DNA of 6,000 nucleotides from Lachnospiraceae bacterium (GTDB taxonomy: Bacteria; Bacillota; Clostridia; Lachnospirales; Lachnospiraceae): contig JAFVAA010000286.1 of NCBI GenBank assembly GCA_017476305.1, positions 1 through 6,000 on the forward strand. Direction: 5' to 3'. The stretch's first letter is position 1; each line of letters starts with the position of its first letter. The position numbers and the translations under genes are program-made. Shown piece by piece: positions 1 to 5,180 of the stretch. Below the pieces are notes generated by a model. That model did no database searches. It was not told the origin of the DNA and worked only from the letters and a program-made list of their open reading frames with translations.

Positions 1-723
1 CACCTCATGCTCCGTCTTTCCATTCAGTACACAGGCGACCACAGATGCACATGCTCCGGTTCCGCAGGCAAGTGTCTCCCCGGAACCACGTTCCCACACG
101 CGCATTTTGATTTCTTTCCTATTTTGAATCTGCACGAACTCTGTATTGATCCGGTTCGGAAACAGTTCATGATTTTCAAACTTTGGTCCCATCGTTTCCA
201 ATGGCAGGCCAGCCGTATCCTCTACAAAAGTAACTGCATGGGGATTTCCCATGGAAACTGCCGTGATTTCATACTCTTTTCCATCCACGGACAGCTTCTC
301 TCTGATACAGCGTTTGTCGCCCAGCTTTACAGGGATGTTCTCCGGTTCTAAAATCGGTGCCCCCATATTGACCTTCACGAGCACGACTTTTCCATTCTCT
401 ACCGTCAGATCCAGATATTTCATTCCCGCTTTCGTCTCTACGGAAATCGCTGTCTTATCCGTCAAGCCACGATCATACACATACATCGCCACACAGCGAA
501 TCGCATTTCCACACATTTCACCTTCCGAACCGTCTGCGTTATACATCGCCATACGAAAATCCCCGGTATCTGATGGATGAATCAAAATCAGCCCATCCGA
601 ACCGATTCCAAAGTGCCTGTCGCTCACATAGATTGCTGTCTTCTCCGGATCCTTCACCGTTTCCTCCAGACAGTTCACATAAATATAATCATTCCCACAA
701 CCATGCATTTTTGTAAACTTCAT
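1..723 (-). CDS. dapF: Diaminopimelate epimerase, C-terminus cut by window edge
   Basis: Converts LL- to meso-diaminopimelate in the cytoplasm, the last shared step before lysine and peptidoglycan cross-linking, without a cofactor by a two-cysteine acid/base mechanism. The 241 visible residues start [16 protein letters not shown], the family's typical opening with its conserved GNDYI segment. Both catalytic cysteines are present: Cys71 in EMCGNAIRC and Cys220 in [13 protein letters not shown]. Asn62-Asp64 (YNADGSE) and the MGNPHAV segment (158-164) are further family hallmarks. Family members are about 275-280 residues, so roughly 35-40 C-terminal residues lie beyond position 1. The start codon overlaps the ruvB stop codon (ATGA, 723-720). 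Its ribosome binding site AGAGGAG (738-732) lies inside the end of ruvB, 8 nt from the ATG, which argues for co-transcription and coupled translation. Identity is very secure; operon membership is inference from the overlap. Confidence 0.97.
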   Translation of the reverse strand, partial: MKFTKMHGCGNDYIYVNCLEETVKDPEKTAIYVSDRHFGIGSDGLILIHPSDTGDFRMAMYNADGSEGEMCGNAIRCVAMYVYDRGLTDKTAISVETKAGMKYLDLTVENGKVVLVKVNMGAPILEPENIPVKLGDKRCIREKLSVDGKEYEITAVSMGNPHAVTFVEDTAGLPLETMGPKFENHELFPNRINTEFVQIQNRKEIKMRVWERGSGETLACGTGACASVVACVLNGKTEHEV

Positions 724-738
724 TCTTCCGTCTCCTCT
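720..738 (-). promoter_or_regulatory. dapF ribosome binding site and ATGA overlap with ruvB
   Basis: On the minus strand AGAGGAG (738-732) lies 8 nt before the dapF ATG (723-721), inside the last codons of ruvB. The ruvB stop TGA (722-720) shares bases with that ATG. This four-base stop/start overlap is the classical arrangement for termination-reinitiation coupling. It fixes the dapF start codon and implies that dapF translation depends partly on ribosomes finishing ruvB. Confidence 0.75.
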
Positions 739-1790
739 CTTACAATTCCCAAATGTTCATATGCTTTATCCGTCACCACGCGTCCCCTGGGCGTTCTGCT
801 CACAAATCCATTCTGCACCAGATACGGTTCATAGACATCCTCCACCGTATCTGCCTCTTCACCGATTGCTGTTGCCAAAGCCTCCACTCCTACCGGCCTG
901 CCACCGTACTGAAAAATCATCGTTTTTAAAATTCTCCGATCCGTCTGGTCCAGTCCCAGCCTATCTACCTCCAAAAGATTCAAAGCAAAGTCTGCCACCT
1001 CACCCGTAATCCTTCCATCATATTTAATCTGTGCGAAATCCCTGACACGTTTTAAAAACCGGTTCGCCAGTCTCGGAGTTCCTCTGGAACGTTTCGCAAG
1101 CTCCATCGCCCCTTCCTCCTCAATCTCCACATTCATTTTTCTCGCAGAATGAATAATGATATCCGCAAGCTCCTCCTGTGTATAAAACTCCAGACGATTC
1201 ACCACGCCAAAACGATCTCTTAACGGTGCAGAAAGCATTCCCACTCTTGTAGTAGCACCTACCAGAGTAAACTTCGGAAGTTCAAAACGGATGGACTTTG
1301 CCATTGGACCTTTCCCTATGACCACATCGATCGCATAATCCTCCATCGCAGGATAAAGAACCTCCTCCACCGATTTCGGCAAACGATGGATTTCATCCAC
1401 AAAAAGAATATCTCCATTCTTCAGATTATTAAGAATCGCCGCCACCTCGCCCGGCTTTTCGATGGCAGGTCCCGCTGTGATCCTTAAATTGCTCCCCATC
1501 TCATTTGCTATGATTCCTGCTAACGTCGTTTTCCCAAGTCCCGGCGGTCCATATAGAAGCACATGATCCAAGGATTCTCCCCTCTGCTTCGCCGCCTCGA
1601 TATAAACCTTTAAATTATCCTTCACTTTTTTCTGTCCTATGTATTCACTTAACCTCTGTGGACGTAAGCTGGTTTCTATCCCCTCATCCTCCTGTATCAT
1701 CTGTGTCGTAATAACCCGCTTCGAAGACCTCTTTCCCACCCGGAGACTGCCATCTCCTTCTAAACTCGTTACGATTGTTCTCTTTGCCAT
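720..1790 (-). CDS. ruvB: Holliday junction branch migration DNA helicase RuvB
   Basis: AAA+ motor that forms hexameric rings on the two duplex arms flanking a RuvA-bound Holliday junction and drives branch migration by ATP hydrolysis during recombinational repair. The 356 residues contain, in order: the N-terminal SLRP/EYIGQ segment (41-52); Walker [10 protein letters not shown] (81-89); Walker B FVDEIH (130-135, Asp132/Glu133); sensor 1 GATTR (178-182); the LRDRFG arginine-finger segment (190-195); and sensor 2 GTPR (237-240). The C-terminal winged helix (about 271-345) contains GGRPVG and RTPRGR, its DNA-contacting loop. Typical RuvB is about 335 residues; the extra 20 or so lie at the N-terminus before VITTQ. 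The start is supported by AGGGG about 6 nt upstream of the ATG. The next Met (31) has no good binding site. It lies 92 nt after ruvA and overlaps dapF. No ruvC is visible, as usual in Firmicutes, where RecU resolves junctions. Confidence 0.98.
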   Translation of the reverse strand: MAKRTIVTSLEGDGSLRVGKRSSKRVITTQMIQEDEGIETSLRPQRLSEYIGQKKVKDNLKVYIEAAKQRGESLDHVLLYGPPGLGKTTLAGIIANEMGSNLRITAGPAIEKPGEVAAILNNLKNGDILFVDEIHRLPKSVEEVLYPAMEDYAIDVVIGKGPMAKSIRFELPKFTLVGATTRVGMLSAPLRDRFGVVNRLEFYTQEELADIIIHSARKMNVEIEEEGAMELAKRSRGTPRLANRFLKRVRDFAQIKYDGRITGEVADFALNLLEVDRLGLDQTDRRILKTMIFQYGGRPVGVEALATAIGEEADTVEDVYEPYLVQNGFVSRTPRGRVVTDKAYEHLGIVREETEE

Positions 1791-1882
1791 TTTTGTCCCC
1801 TATCTGATACTATGTATTATGCACTATCTCATTTCATTCAGCCAACATTTAGAAACAGGAGGCTTCTAAGAAATCCAACTGT

Positions 1883-2488
1883 TTACATGATATTCTTCAA
1901 GCTCTGCTTTAATACTTCCTCCACCGTGATTTCTTCCGTAAACTCTACCGCATGTACTGCCTTCGAAGCATCTGTTTTCGAAAAACCAAGTGCCACCAAA
2001 GCCGCAACCGCATCTGACACCAGGCCCTCAAAGGAATTCTCCTCATTTTCCAGGACTGCGCCATGCTTTCCTTCTAACATTCCTGCCAGATCGAGCTTAT
2101 CCTTCAACTCTAAAATCAATTTTTTAGCGGTTTTCGAACCGATTCCCGGTGCCCTTGAAAGACTCTTTGCATCCTCTGCCATCACAGCAAAGCAAATATC
2201 CTCCGAGCTCATGGTCCCTAAAATCGCCAGTGCTGCCTTCGGCCCTATTCCATTTACTGCAATGAGCATTTTAAACATCGTCAGGTCATCATAGGATAAA
2301 AAGCCAAACAGCTGCATAGCATCTTCCCTGACCGCCAGATATGTAAATAACTTTAGATTTTCTCCAAGCTCCGGAAGTTCAGACATGAGTGACACCGGAA
2401 CATTGACTGCATATCCGATTCCTCCGGTATCTATGATCACTTCGCCCTCTCCTGCAGCAGCCAGACTCCCGTTTACAAATCGTATCAT
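1883..2488 (-). CDS. ruvA: Holliday junction branch migration protein RuvA
   Basis: Tetrameric junction-binding subunit of the RuvAB complex; it holds the four-way junction open and square and loads RuvB. At 201 residues it matches the family length. Domain I (OB-fold, 1-62) includes the acidic-pin residues Glu55-Asp56, at the same numbering as in E. coli RuvA. Domain II has two helix-hairpin-helix motifs, NGIGPK (79-84) and PGIGSKTAKK (114-123). After an acidic linker (about 135-155), domain III (156-201, SDAVAALVALGFS...) is the RuvB-binding three-helix module. The frame is open to 2521, but the start at 2488 (MIRFVNG) is chosen for three reasons: GGAG lies 6 nt upstream, the length is then exactly typical, and the predicted promoter at 2522-2550 would start transcription downstream of 2521. 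It is followed by ruvB after 92 nt, presumably in one transcript. I see no clear LexA box upstream. Confidence 0.97.
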   Translation of the reverse strand: MIRFVNGSLAAAGEGEVIIDTGGIGYAVNVPVSLMSELPELGENLKLFTYLAVREDAMQLFGFLSYDDLTMFKMLIAVNGIGPKAALAILGTMSSEDICFAVMAEDAKSLSRAPGIGSKTAKKLILELKDKLDLAGMLEGKHGAVLENEENSFEGLVSDAVAALVALGFSKTDASKAVHAVEFTEEITVEEVLKQSLKNIM

Positions 2489-2521
2489 CGTATTCTCCAT
2501 TCCTTTTAAACTAAAAAACAA

Positions 2522-2550
2522 ATAGTAAAAGCATCAAAGATGTGTTGCAA
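2522..2550 (-). promoter_or_regulatory. Predicted sigma-A promoter for ruvA-ruvB-dapF
   Basis: On the minus strand, TTGCAA (2550-2545) and TACTAT (2527-2522) are separated by exactly 17 nt. Each matches the vegetative consensus at four of six positions. Transcription would start near 2515, giving a leader of about 27 nt that contains the GGAG of ruvA. The position fits the ruvA start at 2488 and argues against the longer open frame starting at 2521. The upstream gene ends only about 35 nt away, so readthrough from it is also possible. Confidence 0.45.
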
Positions 2551-2584
2551 TTCGTATACCAAACGCTTTAGCGCTCATTTTCCA

Positions 2585-2851
2585 TCATATTTCCCTGTCA
2601 TCCGGAAGCTGGCTAAAGGTTCCATTCGCTTCCCCCAGCCAGCCTTCCTCCATAAATTTAATGATTTCATAGGGATGGATCCCCAATTCCTCTGAAATCT
2701 GAAGCGCATTGCTGTTCGGATACAGTTTCAAATACTGAACAATATCATCCAACTGGTCTTCATCCTTTTCTCTGCAGTCTTTACAGCAGAGTGTCCGGAT
2801 TTTTGACTTAAAAACCTTATGACAATGCTTGCATACACATGTATAGATCAT
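2585..2851 (-). CDS. Small zinc-ribbon / helix-turn-helix protein, YvyF-like
   Basis: An 88-residue protein of unknown specific function. The N-terminus carries CVCKHC (5-10) and CCKDC (22-26), giving a CxxC-x12-CxxC zinc ribbon through Cys7, Cys10, Cys23 and Cys26, with two extra cysteines at 5 and 22. An acidic helix (DEDQLDDIVQYLKLYP, 30-45) follows, then a helix-turn-helix-like segment (NALQISEELGIHPYEIIKFMEEGWL, about 48-72). This order of ribbon, helix, then 'xxISEELGIxxxxIxxFxxEGxL' resembles the N-terminal part of the flagellar-locus protein YvyF/TIGR03826 of Bacillus and clostridia. Here it is shorter and no flagellar gene is in view. No secretion signal or membrane segment is present. 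The start is supported by GGGAGG 6 nt upstream. It sits between cls and ruvA, all on the same strand. The coding call is strong; the family link is from remembered motif pattern only. Confidence 0.85.
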   Translation of the reverse strand: MIYTCVCKHCHKVFKSKIRTLCCKDCREKDEDQLDDIVQYLKLYPNSNALQISEELGIHPYEIIKFMEEGWLGEANGTFSQLPDDREI

Positions 2852-3010
2852 AATTTCCCTCCCTTTTCTCTCTTTCCCACCTGCGAAAAGCCCGGTCTGA
2901 AATCATTTATTTTTCCGGATAGCTGTCAGCAGATACCGCAAACCGGCATGCCGTGGTTTCTGACACCATCATAAAGAGAATCGTGGTTTCAATGCGGCAC
3001 CAAAGCATAT
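2852..3010 (-). other. Spacer between cls and the zinc-ribbon gene, with imperfect stem structure
   Basis: A 159-base gap without a plausible gene. On the minus strand TGTCAG (2965-2960) can pair with CTGACA (2929-2924). Nested inside, AAACC (2959-2955) can pair with GGTTT (2944-2940) around a loop containing GGCATGCC. A ten-base bulge separates the two helices on the 3' side. There is no U-run after the structure, so it is not a standard intrinsic terminator. CGTGGTTTC occurs twice on the plus strand (2952-2960 and 2982-2990), 30 nt apart. I find no convincing promoter, so the zinc-ribbon gene may be read from the cls transcript. A purine-rich run holding the ribosome binding site of the zinc-ribbon gene closes the gap. 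Confidence 0.35.
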
Positions 3011-4753
3011 TTAAAACAAAGTGGAAAAAAGATTTAATACAGGCTGAATCAGCTTATAGCGTCCCGGCCTGTTCAACCACTCTTCATAAGTGATTTCCTT
3101 ACTCACCTCAAATATCTGATTAAAATCCTTTTTTACCTGTTTCTTTATCTTCGCTCCGGACATCCACACCCCGTTCTCATAATGCAGATAAAAGCTCCGG
3201 TAATCCATATTGATCGTACCGACAATCACGGCATTTTCCGAAAGGATCTGCTTCGCATGAATGAACCCCGGTGTATATTCATAAATATGCACGCCTTCCT
3301 TTAAAAGATTTCCATAATTATAATTCGTCAAAATCTTTGTATATTTTTTATCCGGAATCCCCGGCGTTACGATACGCACATCCACCCCGCGTCTCGCTGC
3401 CTCGATCAGACTCTGCCTCATAAAATCCTCGATGATCAGATATGGCGTCGTGATATAGAGGAACTTATCGGCAAAGGTAATCATCTGGTTATAAACACTT
3501 TCAATCGTATTTTTCGGATTGAAAGCCGGTCCGTCTGAAAGTACCTGACAGTACGTATCTCCACCCACCGAGGCCTTTTTCTTATATTTCAGATAATCGA
3601 TATGCTCCGTAACCTTTTTACATGCTTCCCACATCTGTAAAAAAATGACCGTCAGATCCCACACTGCTTCCCCTGCCACGCAGATTCCCGTATCCTTCCA
3701 TACACCGAACCGCTCCACCAGATTCGCATATTCATCTGCCAGATTAAACCCTCCGGTAAACCCTACCTTTCCGTCCACCACCACGATTTTCTGATGGGAA
3801 CGGTAATTCATATAAAGCTGACCGGTATATTTATGAATCGGATTAAAAATCCTCACTTCAACCCCCTCATGCTCTAAAATCTGTCTGAAAAACCTTTGGG
3901 TTCGTATCGCACCACCAAAGTCATCATACAGGAATTTGACTTCTACCCCCTGTTCCACCTTTCTTTTCAGGATTTCATGCATTTTATCGAAAAGTGCTCC
4001 ATCTGCCACGATGAAAAAATCAATCAGGATAAACTCCTTCGCATTTTCCATCGCCCGGAAAATATCCTCAAAAGCCTTCTCCCCGGAGGGATAAAACTTG
4101 ACTGCATTTTCCTTCCTCAGAGGAATCCCCTCATTTACCATGTATTTCACCATGCGCCCGGAAACAGGCTGTGCATTTATGAATTTTTCATATACCTCCT
4201 TGTCCTGCTCTAAAAACTGCCTTCCGTATGCGATCTGTTCCCTGATCTGTGCGTCCAGCTTTTTCTTTTTTCCACCCTCTCTGCCCCACAGATAGTAAAA
4301 CAGGAAACCGGAAATCGGCAGCAAAAGCACAATCGAGATCCATGCCATCCGCATATTCGCACTCTGGTTTTTATTTACCAGACTTACAATGGCAACCACC
4401 GAGCACAATTCTAAAACAAAGTAAAAATATACCGTACTGCTCCGAAGCAGAAATGGAAGAAAAATAATCACCAAAAACTGTAAAAGAACGATAACTGCCG
4501 TGGTAAGCACCCGAAAGAGCCCTTCTAAGTTATTCTGGACCCTTCCCTTTAAATCCTTTAAAAAGCTTTCCTCCTGCCCTTTTTCCCCGACATCGAAAAA
4601 AATGTCGAACACGCCCGGCCTGTTCCTGTTTCTATTTCCGTCCTGTCTTTTTCTGCTCCGCCTTTCCCAGCGTTCGTAAGCGGAATCCGAACGATTATTT
4701 CTTTTATCCCATTTATCATAAACTGACCTGTCTTTTTCCATTCCTTTACTCAT
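3011..4753 (-). CDS. cls: Cardiolipin synthase, two-HKD phospholipase D family, with charged N-terminal tail
   Basis: Membrane enzyme that condenses two phosphatidylglycerol molecules into cardiolipin and glycerol. In the 580 residues: a hydrophilic tail rich in Arg, Asn and Asp (1-47), then three predicted membrane segments (about 81-103, 106-127, 135-157; the last ends in PISGFLFYYLWG, typical of the Cls N-terminal domain). Two phospholipase D domains follow. HKD1 is His320-x-Lys322-x4-Asp327, followed by GGFNLADEY. HKD2 is His499-x-Lys501 with Glu506 where Asp is usual, then VGTINMDYRSF. Common bacterial Cls is about 480-510 residues; the extra length is N-terminal. The frame stays open to 4939, but only with a TTG start inside the predicted promoter. 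The ATG at 4753 has GGAGG 6 nt upstream, so it is chosen. The gene diverges from the exonuclease gene; no clear terminator follows. Family assignment is secure; cardiolipin as product is inferred from homology. Confidence 0.93.
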   Translation of the reverse strand: MSKGMEKDRSVYDKWDKRNNRSDSAYERWERRSRKRQDGNRNRNRPGVFDIFFDVGEKGQEESFLKDLKGRVQNNLEGLFRVLTTAVIVLLQFLVIIFLPFLLRSSTVYFYFVLELCSVVAIVSLVNKNQSANMRMAWISIVLLLPISGFLFYYLWGREGGKKKKLDAQIREQIAYGRQFLEQDKEVYEKFINAQPVSGRMVKYMVNEGIPLRKENAVKFYPSGEKAFEDIFRAMENAKEFILIDFFIVADGALFDKMHEILKRKVEQGVEVKFLYDDFGGAIRTQRFFRQILEHEGVEVRIFNPIHKYTGQLYMNYRSHQKIVVVDGKVGFTGGFNLADEYANLVERFGVWKDTGICVAGEAVWDLTVIFLQMWEACKKVTEHIDYLKYKKKASVGGDTYCQVLSDGPAFNPKNTIESVYNQMITFADKFLYITTPYLIIEDFMRQSLIEAARRGVDVRIVTPGIPDKKYTKILTNYNYGNLLKEGVHIYEYTPGFIHAKQILSENAVIVGTINMDYRSFYLHYENGVWMSGAKIKKQVKKDFNQIFEVSKEITYEEWLNRPGRYKLIQPVLNLFSTLF

Positions 4754-4759
4754 CCTAAT

Positions 4760-4776
4760 CCTCCATGCCGCATGGA
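4760..4776 (-). promoter_or_regulatory. Hairpin overlapping the cls ribosome binding site
   Basis: On the minus strand TCCATG (4776-4771), loop CGG, and CATGGA (4767-4762) form a perfect 6-bp stem. Its 3' arm includes the first three bases of the GGAGG Shine-Dalgarno (4764-4760), which lies 6 nt before the cls ATG. Folding would partly mask the ribosome binding site. A second possible stem, CTTCTG/CAGAAG (4867-4862 with 4848-4843), lies higher in the same leader of about 155 nt. The pairing is seen directly; a regulatory effect is inference. Confidence 0.4.
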
Positions 4777-4915
4777 TGCGCTGCAATATATAGAAATTTC
4801 CCTTGCCTTTATAAAAAAGATAACCCTCCGCCACCGTTTTCTCTTCTGATACGGAGCCTGACAGAAGGCAAAAACAGTAAATGAAAACCGCAAAACAAAC
4901 AGATTTCCATTTACC

Positions 4916-4944
4916 ATTATAGCGCAAGTCAAACAGCAACGCAA
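4916..4944 (-). promoter_or_regulatory. Predicted sigma-A promoter for cls
   Basis: On the minus strand a perfect -10 hexamer TATAAT (4921-4916) follows TTGCGT (4944-4939) by exactly 17 nt. The -35 keeps the critical TTG. Transcription would begin near 4909, leaving an untranslated leader of about 155 nt before the cls ATG at 4753. The repeat cluster starting at 4949 lies immediately upstream of the -35, where an activator or repressor could act. Confidence 0.6.
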
Positions 4945-4948
4945 GTTT

Positions 4949-4999
4949 CGAACAGTTTCCGGATATGACTCACCCGGATATGACTGGCTTTACTGTTCG
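4949..4999. repeat. 8-bp inverted repeat enclosing two 12-bp direct repeats
   Basis: CGAACAGT (4949-4956) is matched by its exact reverse complement ACTGTTCG (4992-4999). Between them CCGGATATGACT occurs twice without mismatch (4959-4970 and 4974-4985), with a period of 15 bp. The element lies 5 bp upstream of the cls -35 hexamer and about 100 bp upstream of the exonuclease promoter. Tandem half-sites next to a -35 are typical of binding sites for response regulators and other dimeric activators; that reading is inference and no regulator is identified. Confidence 0.6.
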
Positions 5000-5022
5000 T
5001 TACAGCTCACGGCTATTTATAC

Positions 5023-5040
5023 GATAAACTTCTGTTTATC
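5023..5040. repeat. 18-bp perfect palindrome (operator-like)
   Basis: GATAAAC (5023-5029) and GTTTATC (5034-5040) are perfect reverse complements separated by TTCT. No T-run follows in either direction, so it is not an intrinsic terminator. It lies about 78 bp upstream of the cls -35 and 59 bp upstream of the exonuclease -35. Size and symmetry fit a dimeric repressor operator, for example of the TetR or GntR type, but no cognate regulator is in view. Confidence 0.5.
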
Positions 5041-5047
5041 ACTATGT

Positions 5048-5076
5048 ACTTTGATTAGTAACGATTCAATCAAAGT
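5048..5076. repeat. 9-bp perfect inverted repeat with 11-nt loop
   Basis: ACTTTGATT (5048-5056) and AATCAAAGT (5068-5076) are exact reverse complements separated by 11 nt. It starts 7 bp after the preceding palindrome and ends 23 bp before the -35 of the exonuclease promoter. Only a short TTTGT follows on the plus strand, so a terminator role is weak. It could be a DNA operator or an RNA stem if transcribed. Confidence 0.5.
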
Positions 5077-5099
5077 TTGTATCCTCCCCTAATCCATAC

Positions 5100-5128
5100 T
5101 TGTCTTTTCCCCGCGAAGCCACTATAAT
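5100..5128 (+). promoter_or_regulatory. Predicted sigma-A promoter for the RNase H-like exonuclease gene
   Basis: TTGTCT (5100-5105) and a perfect TATAAT (5123-5128) are separated by exactly 17 nt. Transcription would begin near 5135, giving a leader of about 46 nt that ends with GGAGG (5170-5174), 6 nt before the ATG at 5181. It is oriented away from the cls promoter, making this a divergent promoter pair. Confidence 0.65.
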
Positions 5129-5180
5129 TTATCATATAGATATTTCCTGATTTTTCAACTACACACCCTGGAGGATACTT

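Noticed and set aside
7..834. Open plus-strand frames over dapF and the ruvB end
   Set aside because: They lie antisense to well-identified genes and their translations show no family motifs.
1851..1867. Hairpin AGAAGC-CTCCT-GTTTCT in the ruvA-ruvB spacer (minus strand) as terminator or attenuator
   Set aside because: Six AU-rich pairs with one G-U and no U-run; too weak to claim, and ruvA and ruvB are normally co-transcribed.
2489..2521. Eleven-residue N-terminal extension of RuvA
   Set aside because: The promoter, the GGAG spacing and the family length of about 200 residues all favour the start at 2488.
2562..2575. Small hairpin AACGC-TTTA-GCGCT as terminator after the zinc-ribbon gene
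   Set aside because: The stem is only 5 bp including a G-U pair and no T-run follows on the minus strand.
3896..4467. Open plus-strand frames opposite cls
   Set aside because: Antisense shadows of a gene with clear PLD motifs; no supporting ribosome binding sites or domain content.
4809..4910. Possible 33-residue upstream ORF in the cls leader (ATG at 4910)
   Set aside because: The ATG falls at the predicted transcription start, so there is no room for a ribosome binding site, and the peptide has no recognisable composition.
4754..4939. In-frame upstream extension of cls (62 residues with a hydrophobic stretch resembling a signal peptide)
   Set aside because: It needs a TTG start lying within the predicted promoter, has no ribosome binding site, and the ATG at 4753 has an ideal GGAGG.
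4941..4958. GTTTCGAACAGTTTC as a LexA/SOS box
   Set aside because: It lacks the GAAC-N4-GTTC symmetry of Gram-positive LexA sites and does not precede an SOS gene; CGAACAGT is better explained as one arm of the 4949-4999 inverted repeat.
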